NCBI GenBank assembly: GCA_016292785.1
Contig: JAEDFL010000032.1
Location: 1 to 20,700 of the forward strand
DNA from: Clostridiaceae bacterium
Lineage (GTDB): Bacteria; Bacillota; Clostridia; Oscillospirales; Acutalibacteraceae
DNA: 20,700 bases
Reading direction: 5' to 3'
Positions 7,194 through 15,686 of this stretch are shown piece after piece. Under the pieces are notes generated by a model, which was not told the DNA's origin, searched no databases, and saw only the letters and a program-made list of their open reading frames with translations. The position numbers were made by a program, and so were the translations under genes. How positions within the stretch are numbered: position 1 is the first letter of the stretch; each line of letters starts with the position of its first letter.

Positions 7194-7604
7194 ATGGACA
7201 TTATTGAAATCACAAGACAGCTCGGTGCGGCAATTCAGCAGGACGAGCGTTATCTTGCATTCCACGAGGCAAGAAGAACAAATGAGGCTGATACGGATCT
7301 CAACGATCTTATCAACAAGATTCAGCTCATCCATATGTCGTATCAGCATGAGGCGGCAAAGGACGATGCAAACGAGGAGAAGCTTGCCGCATACGACAAG
7401 GAGTTTTCCGAGGTATATCAGACTGTTATGGCTAACGAGAATATGCAGAAGTACGAAGCCGCACGCCATGCGGTTGACGATATGATGAACGAGATCACGG
7501 CTATCCTTTCCCTCTGCGTACAGGGCGAGGATCCCAAGACCTGCCAGCCGCAGGAGGAGCATCACTGCTCAGGCGAATGCGGTTCATGCGGCGGCTGCCA
7601 CTAA
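7194..7604 (+). CDS. ymcA: YlbF/YmcA (RicA/RicF-like) family protein with Cys-rich tail
   Basis: This 136-residue, mostly helical protein has the YlbF/YmcA (Com_YlbF, DUF964) pattern: ITRQLGAAIQQDERYLAFHE, then DLNDLINKIQLI and a second long helix to ~108. In Bacillus subtilis, YmcA, YlbF and YaaT form the RicAFT complex, which carries [4Fe-4S] clusters and acts with RNase Y in mRNA processing. There ymcA sits between miaB (ymcB) and cotE-mutS-mutL, so position argues for ymcA. The tail holds C108, C117, C125, C129, C132 and C135 in a CxxxCxxCxxC array, well placed to bind an Fe-S cluster or metal. AAGGAG lies 7 bases before the ATG. YlbF and YmcA cannot be separated with certainty from sequence alone, so the symbol rests on gene order. 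Confidence 0.8.
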   Translation: MDIIEITRQLGAAIQQDERYLAFHEARRTNEADTDLNDLINKIQLIHMSYQHEAAKDDANEEKLAAYDKEFSEVYQTVMANENMQKYEAARHAVDDMMNEITAILSLCVQGEDPKTCQPQEEHHCSGECGSCGGCH

Positions 7605-7612
7605 AAATTATC

Positions 7613-7636
7613 GGCTCCCCTGTAACAAGGGGAGCC
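7613..7636 (+). other. Intra-operon hairpin without T-run
   Basis: A perfect 9-bp stem (7613-7621 with 7628-7636, GGCTCCCCT/AGGGGAGCC) closes a GTAACA loop between ymcA and mutS. ATGGAAAAAACG follows, so there is no T-run and it is not a classical terminator. It may stabilise or mark the end of an upstream transcript, or lower mutS expression. It lies 36 bases before the mutS ATG. Confidence 0.5.
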
Positions 7637-7672
7637 ATGGAAAAAACGGACGAAAAACTGAGGTGAAAACAG

Positions 7673-10282
7673 ATGGCTGAAATGACGCCGATGATGAAAC
7701 AGTACCTTGAAATTAAAAAGGACTATCAGGACACGATCCTTATGTTCAGGCTCGGTGATTTTTACGAGATGTTCTTTGAGGACGCAAAGGTTGCCTCAAA
7801 GGAGCTTGAGCTTGTGCTGACGGGCAGGGACTGCGGTCAACAGGAGCGTGCGCCGATGTGCGGCGTGCCTTTCCACAGCGTTGATTCATATATTGCAAGG
7901 CTTGTTTCAAGGGGCTACAAGGTCGCTATCTGTGAACAGACCGAGGATCCTGCGGCGGCAAAGGGAATAGTAAAGCGTGATGTTATCCGTGTGCATACTC
8001 CCGGCACAGTCATTGAAAGCAGTATGCTTGACGAGTCGAAGAACAATTTTCTCTGTTCGGTCTGGCTCAACGGGAACAGCGCAGGAGTCTGCTTTGCCGA
8101 TGTTTCAACGGGCGAGGTCAGCCTGACTCAGCTTGAGTCCAAAACCGTCGGCAACGACATTGTAAACGAGCTTGGCAGATATATGCCGAGCGAAATCCGC
8201 TACAATTCCGCCGTTGTTAAGAATGATAAAATCCGAGAGTTTATCAAAAACCGTGTCGAATGTACTGCCGACGAGATCGACAGCGAAAAAATTACCGTCG
8301 ATTACAGCCGTCAGATCATCACCGACCATTTCAAAAAGAGCTTGACAGAGCTTGGCATCGAGGGAAATAACGAGGCGGTCTGCGCTCTGGGCGCAACGAT
8401 CGACTACCTGACCGAGGTGCAGAAGTCGGGACTTGATAATATTCGGGAGATTGACTTTTATTCGGAAAATCAGTTTATGAAAATTGACTTTTCCTCCCGA
8501 AGAAATCTCGAATTGACCGAGACGATGCGAAACAGGGAACGCAGAGGAACACTCCTCTGGGTGCTTGACAAGACGAAAACCGCAATGGGCAAGCGACTTG
8601 TCAGAAACTGGATAGAACAGCCGCTGGTCAATCTTGCGAAGATTACCAAGAGACACAATGCCGTCGGCGAGCTTTTTGACAACTCGGCTCTGCTTGAAAA
8701 TGAGACGGCGGCGATATCCGACGTCAGCGACATGGAAAGGCTGATGGCGAGGATAGTATATGAAACCGCAAACGCCAAGGAGCTGAGATCACTTTTAGCA
8801 ACGATCAGACTTCTGCCCGACATCAAAAGCGGAATAGCCGAGTGCAGCTCCGCCCTTTTGAGGGAAACGCACACCGGCATTGATCTTCTTTCGGATGTTG
8901 CCGAGCTTATAGATACGGCGATCAGGGAGGATCCTCCGTTTACCGTGCGTGAGGGCGATATGATAAAGGACGGCTTCAATTCGGAGCTGGACGAGCTGAG
9001 AGACATTGTTCATAACGGCAAGGGCTATATTGCCGCAATTCAGCAGACGGAGCAGGAAAAAACAGGTATAAAGAAGCTCAAAATCGGTTACAACAGAGTT
9101 TTTGGATATTACATTGAAGTGCCGAATGCGTTCAAGGAGCTTGTCCCCGAGGAATACATAAGAAAACAGACGCTTGCAAACTGCGAGCGGTTTATAACGA
9201 GCGAGCTGAAGGATCTGGAAGCAAAGGTGCTCGGCGCTCAGGAAAGAATAGTAAAGCTTGAATACGAGATCTTTGTTCAGGTAAGAAGCAAGGTTGCCGA
9301 CGAGCTTTACAGAATACAAAAGACGGCTCATGCCGTTGCAACGGTCGATGCACTCTGCTCTTTTGCGAGGGTTGCTTTGCAGAACGATTATTCCTGTCCC
9401 GTAATGACGGACGGCAGTGAAATAATCATCAGGGACGGCAGACATCCCGTTGTTGAAAAGATGATGAAGGACGCACCCTTTGTGCCGAACGACACAACGC
9501 TTGACTGCAGGGATAACCGATGCGCAATAATCACAGGCCCGAATATGGCAGGCAAATCGACTTATATGCGCCAGGTCGCTCTGATAGTCCTTATGGCGCA
9601 GTGCGGCAGCTTCGTTCCTGCTTCAAGCGCACAGATCGGACTTGTGGACAGCATATTTACCCGTGTCGGCGCAAGCGATGATCTCGCTTCGGGACAGTCC
9701 ACATTTATGGTAGAGATGAGCGAGGTTGCAAATATTCTGAAAAATGCCACGAAAAAGAGCCTGCTTATCTTTGACGAGATCGGACGAGGTACGTCCACCT
9801 TTGACGGAATGAGCATTGCCCGTGCCGTTCTTGAATACACAGCCGATCCGAAAAGGCTCGGAGCAAAGACTCTCTTTGCCACTCATTACCATGAACTGAC
9901 CGAGCTTGAAAACGAGATTGACGGAACTAAGAACTACAATATCTCCGTAAAGAAACGGGGCGACGATATAACCTTCCTCAGACGAATTGTCAGGGGCGGT
10001 GCGGACGGAAGCTACGGTATTGAGGTTGCAAAGCTTGCAGGAGTGCCGAATGCTGTTGTCAGCCGTGCAAAAGCGATTTTGTCCGAGCTTGAAGAAAAGG
10101 GCGCTGTCACCGTCATCAGAACGGTCGAAAAGAGCGACGATGACGATATGCAGATTTCCTTTGCCTCGAACGAGGGCAATGAGATAGTTGAAGAACTCAA
10201 AACGATAGATATAAACACTCTCACGCCGATTGAGGCTTTGCAGAAGCTCTATGAGCTGAAGAACAGAGCGGATAAGCTGTGA
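7673..10282 (+). CDS. mutS: DNA mismatch repair protein MutS
   Basis: MutS recognises mismatches and small loops and, as an ATP-driven clamp, recruits MutL. The 869-residue length matches the MutS1 family. The N-terminal mismatch-binding domain has GDFYEMF, with the intercalating F30 and E32 of the Phe-X-Glu motif. Connector, lever and clamp domains occupy the middle. The ABC-type ATPase has Walker A GPNMAGKST (622-630, K628), a signature region around GASDDLASGQSTFMVEM, and Walker B LLIFDEIGRGTSTFDG (D701, E702), followed by the ATHYHEL switch. The C-terminus ends with the usual helical segment TPIEALQKLYELK. The absence of a Smr domain and the presence of the mismatch-binding domain exclude MutS2. 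GAGGTG lies 7 bases before the ATG. mutL follows after 33 bases. Confidence 0.97.
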   Translation: MAEMTPMMKQYLEIKKDYQDTILMFRLGDFYEMFFEDAKVASKELELVLTGRDCGQQERAPMCGVPFHSVDSYIARLVSRGYKVAICEQTEDPAAAKGIVKRDVIRVHTPGTVIESSMLDESKNNFLCSVWLNGNSAGVCFADVSTGEVSLTQLESKTVGNDIVNELGRYMPSEIRYNSAVVKNDKIREFIKNRVECTADEIDSEKITVDYSRQIITDHFKKSLTELGIEGNNEAVCALGATIDYLTEVQKSGLDNIREIDFYSENQFMKIDFSSRRNLELTETMRNRERRGTLLWVLDKTKTAMGKRLVRNWIEQPLVNLAKITKRHNAVGELFDNSALLENETAAISDVSDMERLMARIVYETANAKELRSLLATIRLLPDIKSGIAECSSALLRETHTGIDLLSDVAELIDTAIREDPPFTVREGDMIKDGFNSELDELRDIVHNGKGYIAAIQQTEQEKTGIKKLKIGYNRVFGYYIEVPNAFKELVPEEYIRKQTLANCERFITSELKDLEAKVLGAQERIVKLEYEIFVQVRSKVADELYRIQKTAHAVATVDALCSFARVALQNDYSCPVMTDGSEIIIRDGRHPVVEKMMKDAPFVPNDTTLDCRDNRCAIITGPNMAGKSTYMRQVALIVLMAQCGSFVPASSAQIGLVDSIFTRVGASDDLASGQSTFMVEMSEVANILKNATKKSLLIFDEIGRGTSTFDGMSIARAVLEYTADPKRLGAKTLFATHYHELTELENEIDGTKNYNISVKKRGDDITFLRRIVRGGADGSYGIEVAKLAGVPNAVVSRAKAILSELEEKGAVTVIRTVEKSDDDDMQISFASNEGNEIVEELKTIDINTLTPIEALQKLYELKNRADKL

Positions 10283-10315
10283 GAAAAAAATAACAGGTAA
10301 GAAAGAGGTGATCTT

Positions 10316-12247
10316 ATGCCGAATATCAATATTTTACCCAAGCACATTGCGGAGCTTATCGCCGCAGGCGAGGTGGTCGAAAGACCTTCCTCCATCGTCA
10401 AGGAAATAATGGAAAATGCGATCGACGCAGGAGCGGATAAGATCACGCTTGAAATAAAAAGGGGCGGTATCACCTATATACGCATCACGGACAACGGATG
10501 CGGAATTGACAGGGATAATATCCGCAAGGCTTTTATCAGCCACGCCACCAGCAAGATCTCTACGGCGGACGATCTGAATGCGATATGCACCCTCGGTTTC
10601 CGTGGTGAGGCTCTTGCCTCGATTGCCGCAGTTTCCAGAGTTGAGGTCATGACGCGCGGTGAGGGCGAGGAAGTCGGAACACGTTACTGCATCGAGGGCG
10701 GCGAGGAAACGCTGCTCGACGACGCAGGCTGTCCCAAGGGAACAACGCTCATTGTCAGAGATCTTTTCTACAATACCCCCGCCAGAATGAAGTTTTTGAA
10801 AAAAGACGTCAGCGAGGGCAATGCGGTTGCCGCCGTTGTAGACAGGATCGCACTTTCTCACCCTGAGGTTAGCATCCGTTTTATCCGTGATTCCAAGGAT
10901 GTGCTTTTTACATCGGGTGACGGAAAGCTCGAAAATGCAATTTATAAAACCCTCGGCAAGGATTTTTCCTCAACGCTCATTCCCTGTGACTACGAGCTTG
11001 AGGGCGTGAGAGTCAGCGGATTTATCTCAAAGCCGTTCAATGCACGTCCGAACAGAATGATGCAGTATTTTTTCCTCAACGACAGATTTATAAAGACTCG
11101 CACCGGTATGGTTGCCCTTGAGGAGGCATACAAAAACTCCATTATGGTCGGCAAGTTTCCTGCCTGTGTGCTGAATATACATATCGCTCCCGGAGCGGTT
11201 GACGTCAATGTTCACCCATCCAAGACCGAGGTGCGATTCGCCAACGAAAAGTTGATTTTTAACGCAGTGTATTACTGTGCCAAGTCCGCCTTACAGCAGG
11301 GCGACACAAGAGTTCAGGCTAATTTCAAGCAGAAAATCGGCAGACAGTTTATGCCTAAGCCCAACGAGGGCAGGCAGATAAAAATTTACGAACAACAGCT
11401 TGAGCAGGTTAAAAAGGAAAGTCTGCCGAAAGAGGATTTTTGGGGCAAAACAACCTCCGAGGAGTTTGTTAAACTTTCCGAGCCTAAGAAAACCGAAAAA
11501 ATCACCTTTAACGACAGCTCGGAAATTTCGCTGAAAAAAGATGAAGAACCCGACCTTATTCCCGTTTTCAAGCCTGTTGAGGAGGCTAAGCCTCCCGTTA
11601 TCGAAACGGTTGAAGAAGCCGTTTCCGAAGCGAAAGCGGAACAGCCTGCTTCCGAGGTTGAAGAAGTTAAACCCGAACCGGAGCCGTACAGAGTTATCGG
11701 TGAAGCGTTCAAAACCTATATATTGGTCGAGCAGGGCAAAAAGCTCCTGATAATCGACAAGCACGCCGCGCACGAGCGTATGCTGTTTGAAAAGCTCAGA
11801 GCAAATAACGGCGAAATTGAAACTCAGATGCTTTTGGCTCCCGTTACCGTCACCCTCAGCAAGGAGGAATACTCTGCCGTGCTTGATAATCTTGAGCTTC
11901 TGGACAAGGCAGGCTACCGTGTGGAGGACTTCGGCGGCGGAATGGTGATCGTAAGCGAGTGTCCGACGGCGGTTGCCGATGCGGATCTTGCCGAGGTCGT
12001 TATGGAGCTTGCAGGTTATCTTGTGAATAACCGCAGGGAGCTTATTCCCGAAAAGCTGGATTGGATATATCATTCAACGGCTTGCAGGGCGGCGATCAAG
12101 GCGGGTGACAAAACGAGCGAATATGAGCTTGAAAAATTTGTCGAAAAGCTATTGAACGATCCCGACATTCGGTACTGTCCTCACGGCAGACCTGTGCTGA
12201 TAGAAATGTCAAAATACGAGATTGAAAAGAATTTCGGCAGAGTATAA
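10316..12247 (+). CDS. mutL: DNA mismatch repair protein MutL (endonuclease type)
   Basis: MutL is the GHKL ATPase that links MutS to strand removal. The N-terminal half shows VVERPSSIVKEIMENAIDAG (E30 in the catalytic position), DNGCGI (59-64), HATSKI and GFRGEAL (94-100). A Glu/Pro/Lys-rich linker runs from ~350 to ~460. The C-terminal dimerisation domain has DKHAAHERMLFEKL (from D481), fitting the DQHA(X)2E(X)4E nuclease motif with Lys for Gln, plus ACRAAIKAGD, CPHGRP (C621 on) and terminal FGRV. These metal-binding motifs mark the nicking type used by bacteria without MutH. The length of 643 residues is normal. AGAGGTG precedes the ATG by about 5 bases. The gene lies between mutS and miaA, 21 bases before the latter. 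Confidence 0.96.
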   Translation: MPNINILPKHIAELIAAGEVVERPSSIVKEIMENAIDAGADKITLEIKRGGITYIRITDNGCGIDRDNIRKAFISHATSKISTADDLNAICTLGFRGEALASIAAVSRVEVMTRGEGEEVGTRYCIEGGEETLLDDAGCPKGTTLIVRDLFYNTPARMKFLKKDVSEGNAVAAVVDRIALSHPEVSIRFIRDSKDVLFTSGDGKLENAIYKTLGKDFSSTLIPCDYELEGVRVSGFISKPFNARPNRMMQYFFLNDRFIKTRTGMVALEEAYKNSIMVGKFPACVLNIHIAPGAVDVNVHPSKTEVRFANEKLIFNAVYYCAKSALQQGDTRVQANFKQKIGRQFMPKPNEGRQIKIYEQQLEQVKKESLPKEDFWGKTTSEEFVKLSEPKKTEKITFNDSSEISLKKDEEPDLIPVFKPVEEAKPPVIETVEEAVSEAKAEQPASEVEEVKPEPEPYRVIGEAFKTYILVEQGKKLLIIDKHAAHERMLFEKLRANNGEIETQMLLAPVTVTLSKEEYSAVLDNLELLDKAGYRVEDFGGGMVIVSECPTAVADADLAEVVMELAGYLVNNRRELIPEKLDWIYHSTACRAAIKAGDKTSEYELEKFVEKLLNDPDIRYCPHGRPVLIEMSKYEIEKNFGRV

Positions 12248-12268
12248 AACAAAAAGGAGCTGATCGGA

Positions 12269-13219
12269 TTGAACAAAATACCTGTCGTCGCCGTCGTAGG
12301 GCCTACGGCGTCGGGTAAATCCGATCTGGCAGTTGAAATATGTATTCGCTTCGGCGGCGAGGTTGTTTCGGCGGACTCCATGCAGATATACAAGGGTATG
12401 GATATCGCCACCGCCAAGCCGACCGAGGAAGAGAAAAAGGGAATACCTCATCATATGATGGACTTCCTTGACAACACCGAGCCGTACAGCGTTGCCCTTT
12501 ATCAGCAGGCGGCGGCAGAGTGCATCAATGATATTTATTCGAGAGGAAAGCTTCCTGTAATCGCAGGCGGAACGGGACTTTATATTGACACCTTGCTGAA
12601 CAACGTTAAGCTCAGCGAAAATTCGTTTGACGAGGAGCTTCGCCGTTCGCTTTTGCAGAGGGCGCAGGACGAGGGTGCGGAGGTCCTGCTTGAAGAAGTC
12701 AGAGCATTTGATCCCGAATATGCGGAAAAACTGCACCCGAACAATGTAAAAAGGATAGTCCGTGCGCTTGAGGTTTTCAGGACAACGGGCACTACCATGA
12801 CCGAGCAGGCAGAGCTTTCAAAGCAGGCTTCTCCGTATGAGAGCTGTATTATCGGACTTGACGCAGAGGACAGACAGTTTCTTTATGACAGGATCGACCG
12901 CCGTGTCGATATTATGCTCGAAAGAGGACTTGAGAGCGAGGCAAGAGAATACATCGCCGCCGCAAACGGCTCTACTTCGGCTCAGGCGATAGGCTATAAG
13001 GAGCTTAAACCGTATTTTGACGGTGAGATATCAAGGGAAGCGGCGATTGAAAATTTAAAGAGAGCAACACGCCGATATGCCAAGCGTCAGCTCACATGGT
13101 TAAGACGCAACGAGTGCATAAACTGGCTGTATATTGACAAATATCAAAATAAGGAAGATTTTGTAAAAGACGCTTTTATGACAGTTGAAAAGCTTCGGAA
13201 AGGAGAGAGATCCGAATGA
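12269..13219 (+). CDS. miaA: MiaA, tRNA dimethylallyltransferase
   Basis: MiaA transfers a dimethylallyl group from DMAPP to N6 of A37 in tRNAs reading codons that start with U, giving i6A, the substrate of MiaB. The 316-residue protein has the P-loop GPTASGKS (11-18), DSMQIYKGMDIATAKPT, HHMMDF, AGGTGLYID and the conserved RRYAKRQLTWLR near the C-terminus. The start is TTG, 9 bases after AAGGAG (12254-12259). No ATG in frame is better placed, because the P-loop begins at residue 11. The stop overlaps the next gene's ATG by 4 bases (ATGA), which suggests coupled translation. Confidence 0.96.
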   Translation: MNKIPVVAVVGPTASGKSDLAVEICIRFGGEVVSADSMQIYKGMDIATAKPTEEEKKGIPHHMMDFLDNTEPYSVALYQQAAAECINDIYSRGKLPVIAGGTGLYIDTLLNNVKLSENSFDEELRRSLLQRAQDEGAEVLLEEVRAFDPEYAEKLHPNNVKRIVRALEVFRTTGTTMTEQAELSKQASPYESCIIGLDAEDRQFLYDRIDRRVDIMLERGLESEAREYIAAANGSTSAQAIGYKELKPYFDGEISREAAIENLKRATRRYAKRQLTWLRRNECINWLYIDKYQNKEDFVKDAFMTVEKLRKGERSE

Positions 13220-14454
13220 AAAAACGAACATGGATAAATATAATTTGCACGGTTTTGGTTGTTGCCGCTTTTGTTTATCTTTTTCACGATGCGGTGCGTG
13301 TCAACCGTGACTTATACGATACCGAGACCGCCGACGAAGCGGTTGAGCAGGAAAAGCTTGATCTGAAAGCTTTCATAGTCCGTGACGAGGAATATATCAA
13401 CGAAAAAACCACGGGTACCGTTGTTCCTCTTATCAGGGACGGAATGAGAGTTGCCAGCGGCGATGCGGTTGCCCGTGTGTGCAATTCTGCCGAGGACGCC
13501 GCAGATATGTCGGCTCTCATCGAAGCAAAGGAAAGTCTTGAAAGATATCAGGAGCTTTCCGAGCAGACAGAGCTTAACGCCCTCGATATGGAAAAGCTCA
13601 ACAAGTCAATAGACGCCTGCTATACCGAGCTTCTGAAAACCGCCGCCACCGGTGATTTTTCGGAGCTGGATAATAATATTGAGGAAATGGAAAACAAGCT
13701 TGCGAGCAAGCAGATTTTGAAGGACGGAACTATCAATCTAACCGAAAAATTCAATAAACTCAACAGTCAGATTCAGGCTCTTGAGGCTAAAAAAATAAAT
13801 ACCGCCGATGTTGCTGCGCCGCTTTCGGGCTACTATATCAGCAACCTTGACGGATATGAAGGTGCAATGGATTATGATAAGATTTCCGAGCTGACGGTCG
13901 GTGAGGTTGAAAAGCTCTTTGAAAAAGAGCCTGCCGACGTTTCGGGCAGAATGGGCAAGATTGTCGGAAGCTATAAATGGTATCTCGTCACAACGCTGGA
14001 GAGCAAGTATGCACTGCTTATGGATATCGGGGATTCAATGAAAATCAATATGCCTTATTACGGCTTCAGGGACGTTACCGTTAAGGTGGAATCAATTTCT
14101 CCCGAGCAGAACGGCAAGGTTGCGGTTGCTTTCTCCTGCGATATGATGAACGAAACCTATGCCAATATGAGGATAGAGGATATCGAGCTTGTTTTCAAGG
14201 AGTACACGGGTTACAAAATAAACAGCTCGTCGATCCGCCGTGAAAAGGACAGCAAGGGCAACGAAATCGACGTTGTATATATCCTCAGAGGCGACATTAT
14301 GAATGTCAGAAAAATCGAGATTATCTACGACGCCGGCGATTATGTTCTCGTCAGCGAGGAGACCGAGGCGTCGAACGGCTACCGTCCGATAAAACGCTAT
14401 GACGAAGTTATTGTGAAAGGAAGGAATTTAAGTGACGGAAAAAGCATTAGTTGA
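13216..14454 (+). CDS. HlyD-like membrane fusion/adaptor protein of unknown partner
   Basis: This 412-residue protein has an uncleaved N-terminal membrane anchor (~7-25, NIICTVLVVAAFVYLF) and an external part. TGTVVPLIRDGMRVASGDAVARV (~66-89 region) looks like the first half of a biotinyl-lipoyl/barrel-sandwich domain. A coiled-coil hairpin follows (~95-195), and then the returning half, TADVAAPLSGYYISNLDGYEG. The C-terminus is beta-rich. This order matches HlyD/RND-type periplasmic adaptors. Such proteins normally pair with an ABC or other exporter, but none is encoded here. The gene overlaps miaA by 4 bases and yggS by 23, so it is firmly inside the operon leading to sepF and divIVA. The role is unknown; an envelope or division-linked function is only a guess from position. 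AAGGAG lies 10 bases before the ATG. Confidence 0.75.
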   Translation: MKKRTWINIICTVLVVAAFVYLFHDAVRVNRDLYDTETADEAVEQEKLDLKAFIVRDEEYINEKTTGTVVPLIRDGMRVASGDAVARVCNSAEDAADMSALIEAKESLERYQELSEQTELNALDMEKLNKSIDACYTELLKTAATGDFSELDNNIEEMENKLASKQILKDGTINLTEKFNKLNSQIQALEAKKINTADVAAPLSGYYISNLDGYEGAMDYDKISELTVGEVEKLFEKEPADVSGRMGKIVGSYKWYLVTTLESKYALLMDIGDSMKINMPYYGFRDVTVKVESISPEQNGKVAVAFSCDMMNETYANMRIEDIELVFKEYTGYKINSSSIRREKDSKGNEIDVVYILRGDIMNVRKIEIIYDAGDYVLVSEETEASNGYRPIKRYDEVIVKGRNLSDGKSIS

Positions 14455-15157
14455 GGAACGCTTCAGAGATATTGAAGAAAACTATAAGCGTATCCGTGAA
14501 AACATATGTGAAGCCGCACTCAGAAGCGGCAGGGACGAAAAATCGGTTCGTCTGATGGGCGTTACGAAAACCGTTGACAGTCTTTATATCAACCACGCCC
14601 TTTCACTCGGAATTGATCTGATCGGTGAAAACAGGGTGCAGGAATATCTCGGCAAGCGTGACGAGCTTCACCTTGACGGAGTGGAAAAGCACCTGATCGG
14701 GCATTTGCAGACCAACAAGGTCAGACAGATTGTCGGCGAGGTCGATATGATCGACAGCGTGGACAGCGTTAAGGTTGCCAAGGAGATCGGCAAGGAATCC
14801 GCAAAAAGGGGATTAGTTACCGATGTTTTAGTCGAGATAAATATCGGCGGCGAGGAGAGCAAGTTCGGTCTTGATCCCTCAAAGCTCACCGAAACTGTCT
14901 GTGAAATGGCTGAAATCAGCTCAATTCACATCAAGGGACTGATGGCGATACCCCCGATTTGTGACAGCAGTACAGAAATTCGTAAATTTTTTATGAATAT
15001 GAACCGAATGTTCCTTGACATAAAAGCAAAAAAATTAGATAATGTTAGTATGGATGTACTGTCAATGGGTATGTCCGGCGATTACGTTGAAGCGATACTG
15101 GAAGGCTCAACAATGGTTAGAGTCGGATCGTCGCTTTTCGGCAAACGAGTATATTGA
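14432..15157 (+). CDS. yggS: YggS/PROSC family PLP-binding homeostasis protein
   Basis: This 241-residue protein of the YggS/YlmE/PROSC family folds like the alanine racemase N-terminal barrel. It binds pyridoxal 5'-phosphate and is involved in PLP and amino-acid homeostasis without a known catalytic reaction. The PLP lysine is K46 in MGVTKTV. Other family marks are IGENRVQEYLGK, HLIGHLQTNK, SMGMSGDY.EAI and GSTMVRVGSSLFG near the end. The start is GTG at 14432, about 8 bases after AGGAAGG, and overlaps the previous gene by 23 bases. Placement directly before sepF mirrors ylmE-sepF in Bacillus and many other Gram-positives. Confidence 0.95.
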   Translation: MTEKALVEERFRDIEENYKRIRENICEAALRSGRDEKSVRLMGVTKTVDSLYINHALSLGIDLIGENRVQEYLGKRDELHLDGVEKHLIGHLQTNKVRQIVGEVDMIDSVDSVKVAKEIGKESAKRGLVTDVLVEINIGGEESKFGLDPSKLTETVCEMAEISSIHIKGLMAIPPICDSSTEIRKFFMNMNRMFLDIKAKKLDNVSMDVLSMGMSGDYVEAILEGSTMVRVGSSLFGKRVY

Positions 15158-15175
15158 TTCAGGAGGTTTTTTATA

Positions 15176-15649
15176 ATGGGTATGATGGATAAATTTAAGA
15201 ATATGTTCAATATGTCTGAGGAGGAATTCCTTGACGATGTTGATCTTGACGACGAGGAGCCGGAGAGAGAGGACAGCTCCCGTGATATGAGGAGCAACTT
15301 CTCTTTCAATCATAGAAACGACCGTGACGGCAAGGTTGTCGATATCCGTTCTTCCGTCCCTGCGGCGGCTGCGGCTTCCTCCAAGGCTCATGTAGTTTTC
15401 AAGAAGCTGGACAGATACGAGGACGTCGGCTCGGTTGCAGATGTGCTCAATGAGAAAAGGATTGTTATTCTCAACCTTGAGACCTGCCCGAATGACGCAA
15501 CGGTCAGGATCATCGACTTCCTCAGCGGTGTTGCTTATGCCAACAACGGAGACATAAAGCGTGTTGCAGGCAGGGCTTATATTATCACACCTTACAACGT
15601 TCCCCTTACGGGCGAGCTGCTTGATGAAGTTGAACATTCTAATTATTGA
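15176..15649 (+). CDS. sepF: Cell division protein SepF
   Basis: SepF binds FtsZ and the membrane and aligns FtsZ filaments at the division site. The 157-residue protein begins with a short amphipathic stretch (MGMMDKFKNMFNM), matching the N-terminal membrane helix of the family. An acidic and variable linker follows (~16-70). The conserved C-terminal domain (~72-147) contains VVFKKLDRYEDVGSVADVLN, KRIVILNLE, DATVRIIDFLSGVAYANNG and an IITPYNVPL end. AGGAGG lies 9 bases before the ATG, and a second ATG two codons later is possible. It sits between yggS and divIVA. Confidence 0.95.
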   Translation: MGMMDKFKNMFNMSEEEFLDDVDLDDEEPEREDSSRDMRSNFSFNHRNDRDGKVVDIRSSVPAAAAASSKAHVVFKKLDRYEDVGSVADVLNEKRIVILNLETCPNDATVRIIDFLSGVAYANNGDIKRVAGRAYIITPYNVPLTGELLDEVEHSNY

Positions 15650-15686
15650 TAAATCTTTATTGTTTAAAACACAGGAGGAATAAACC

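Noticed and set aside
11291..12073. A 260-residue - strand frame opposite mutL
   Set aside because: It is antisense to the MutL linker and nuclease domain, with no initiation signals or family features.
15645..15670. Possible promoter between sepF and divIVA (TTGATA with TAAAAC)
   Set aside because: The spacing is only about 13 bases and the -10 is poor. The short gap and common direction are better explained by read-through.
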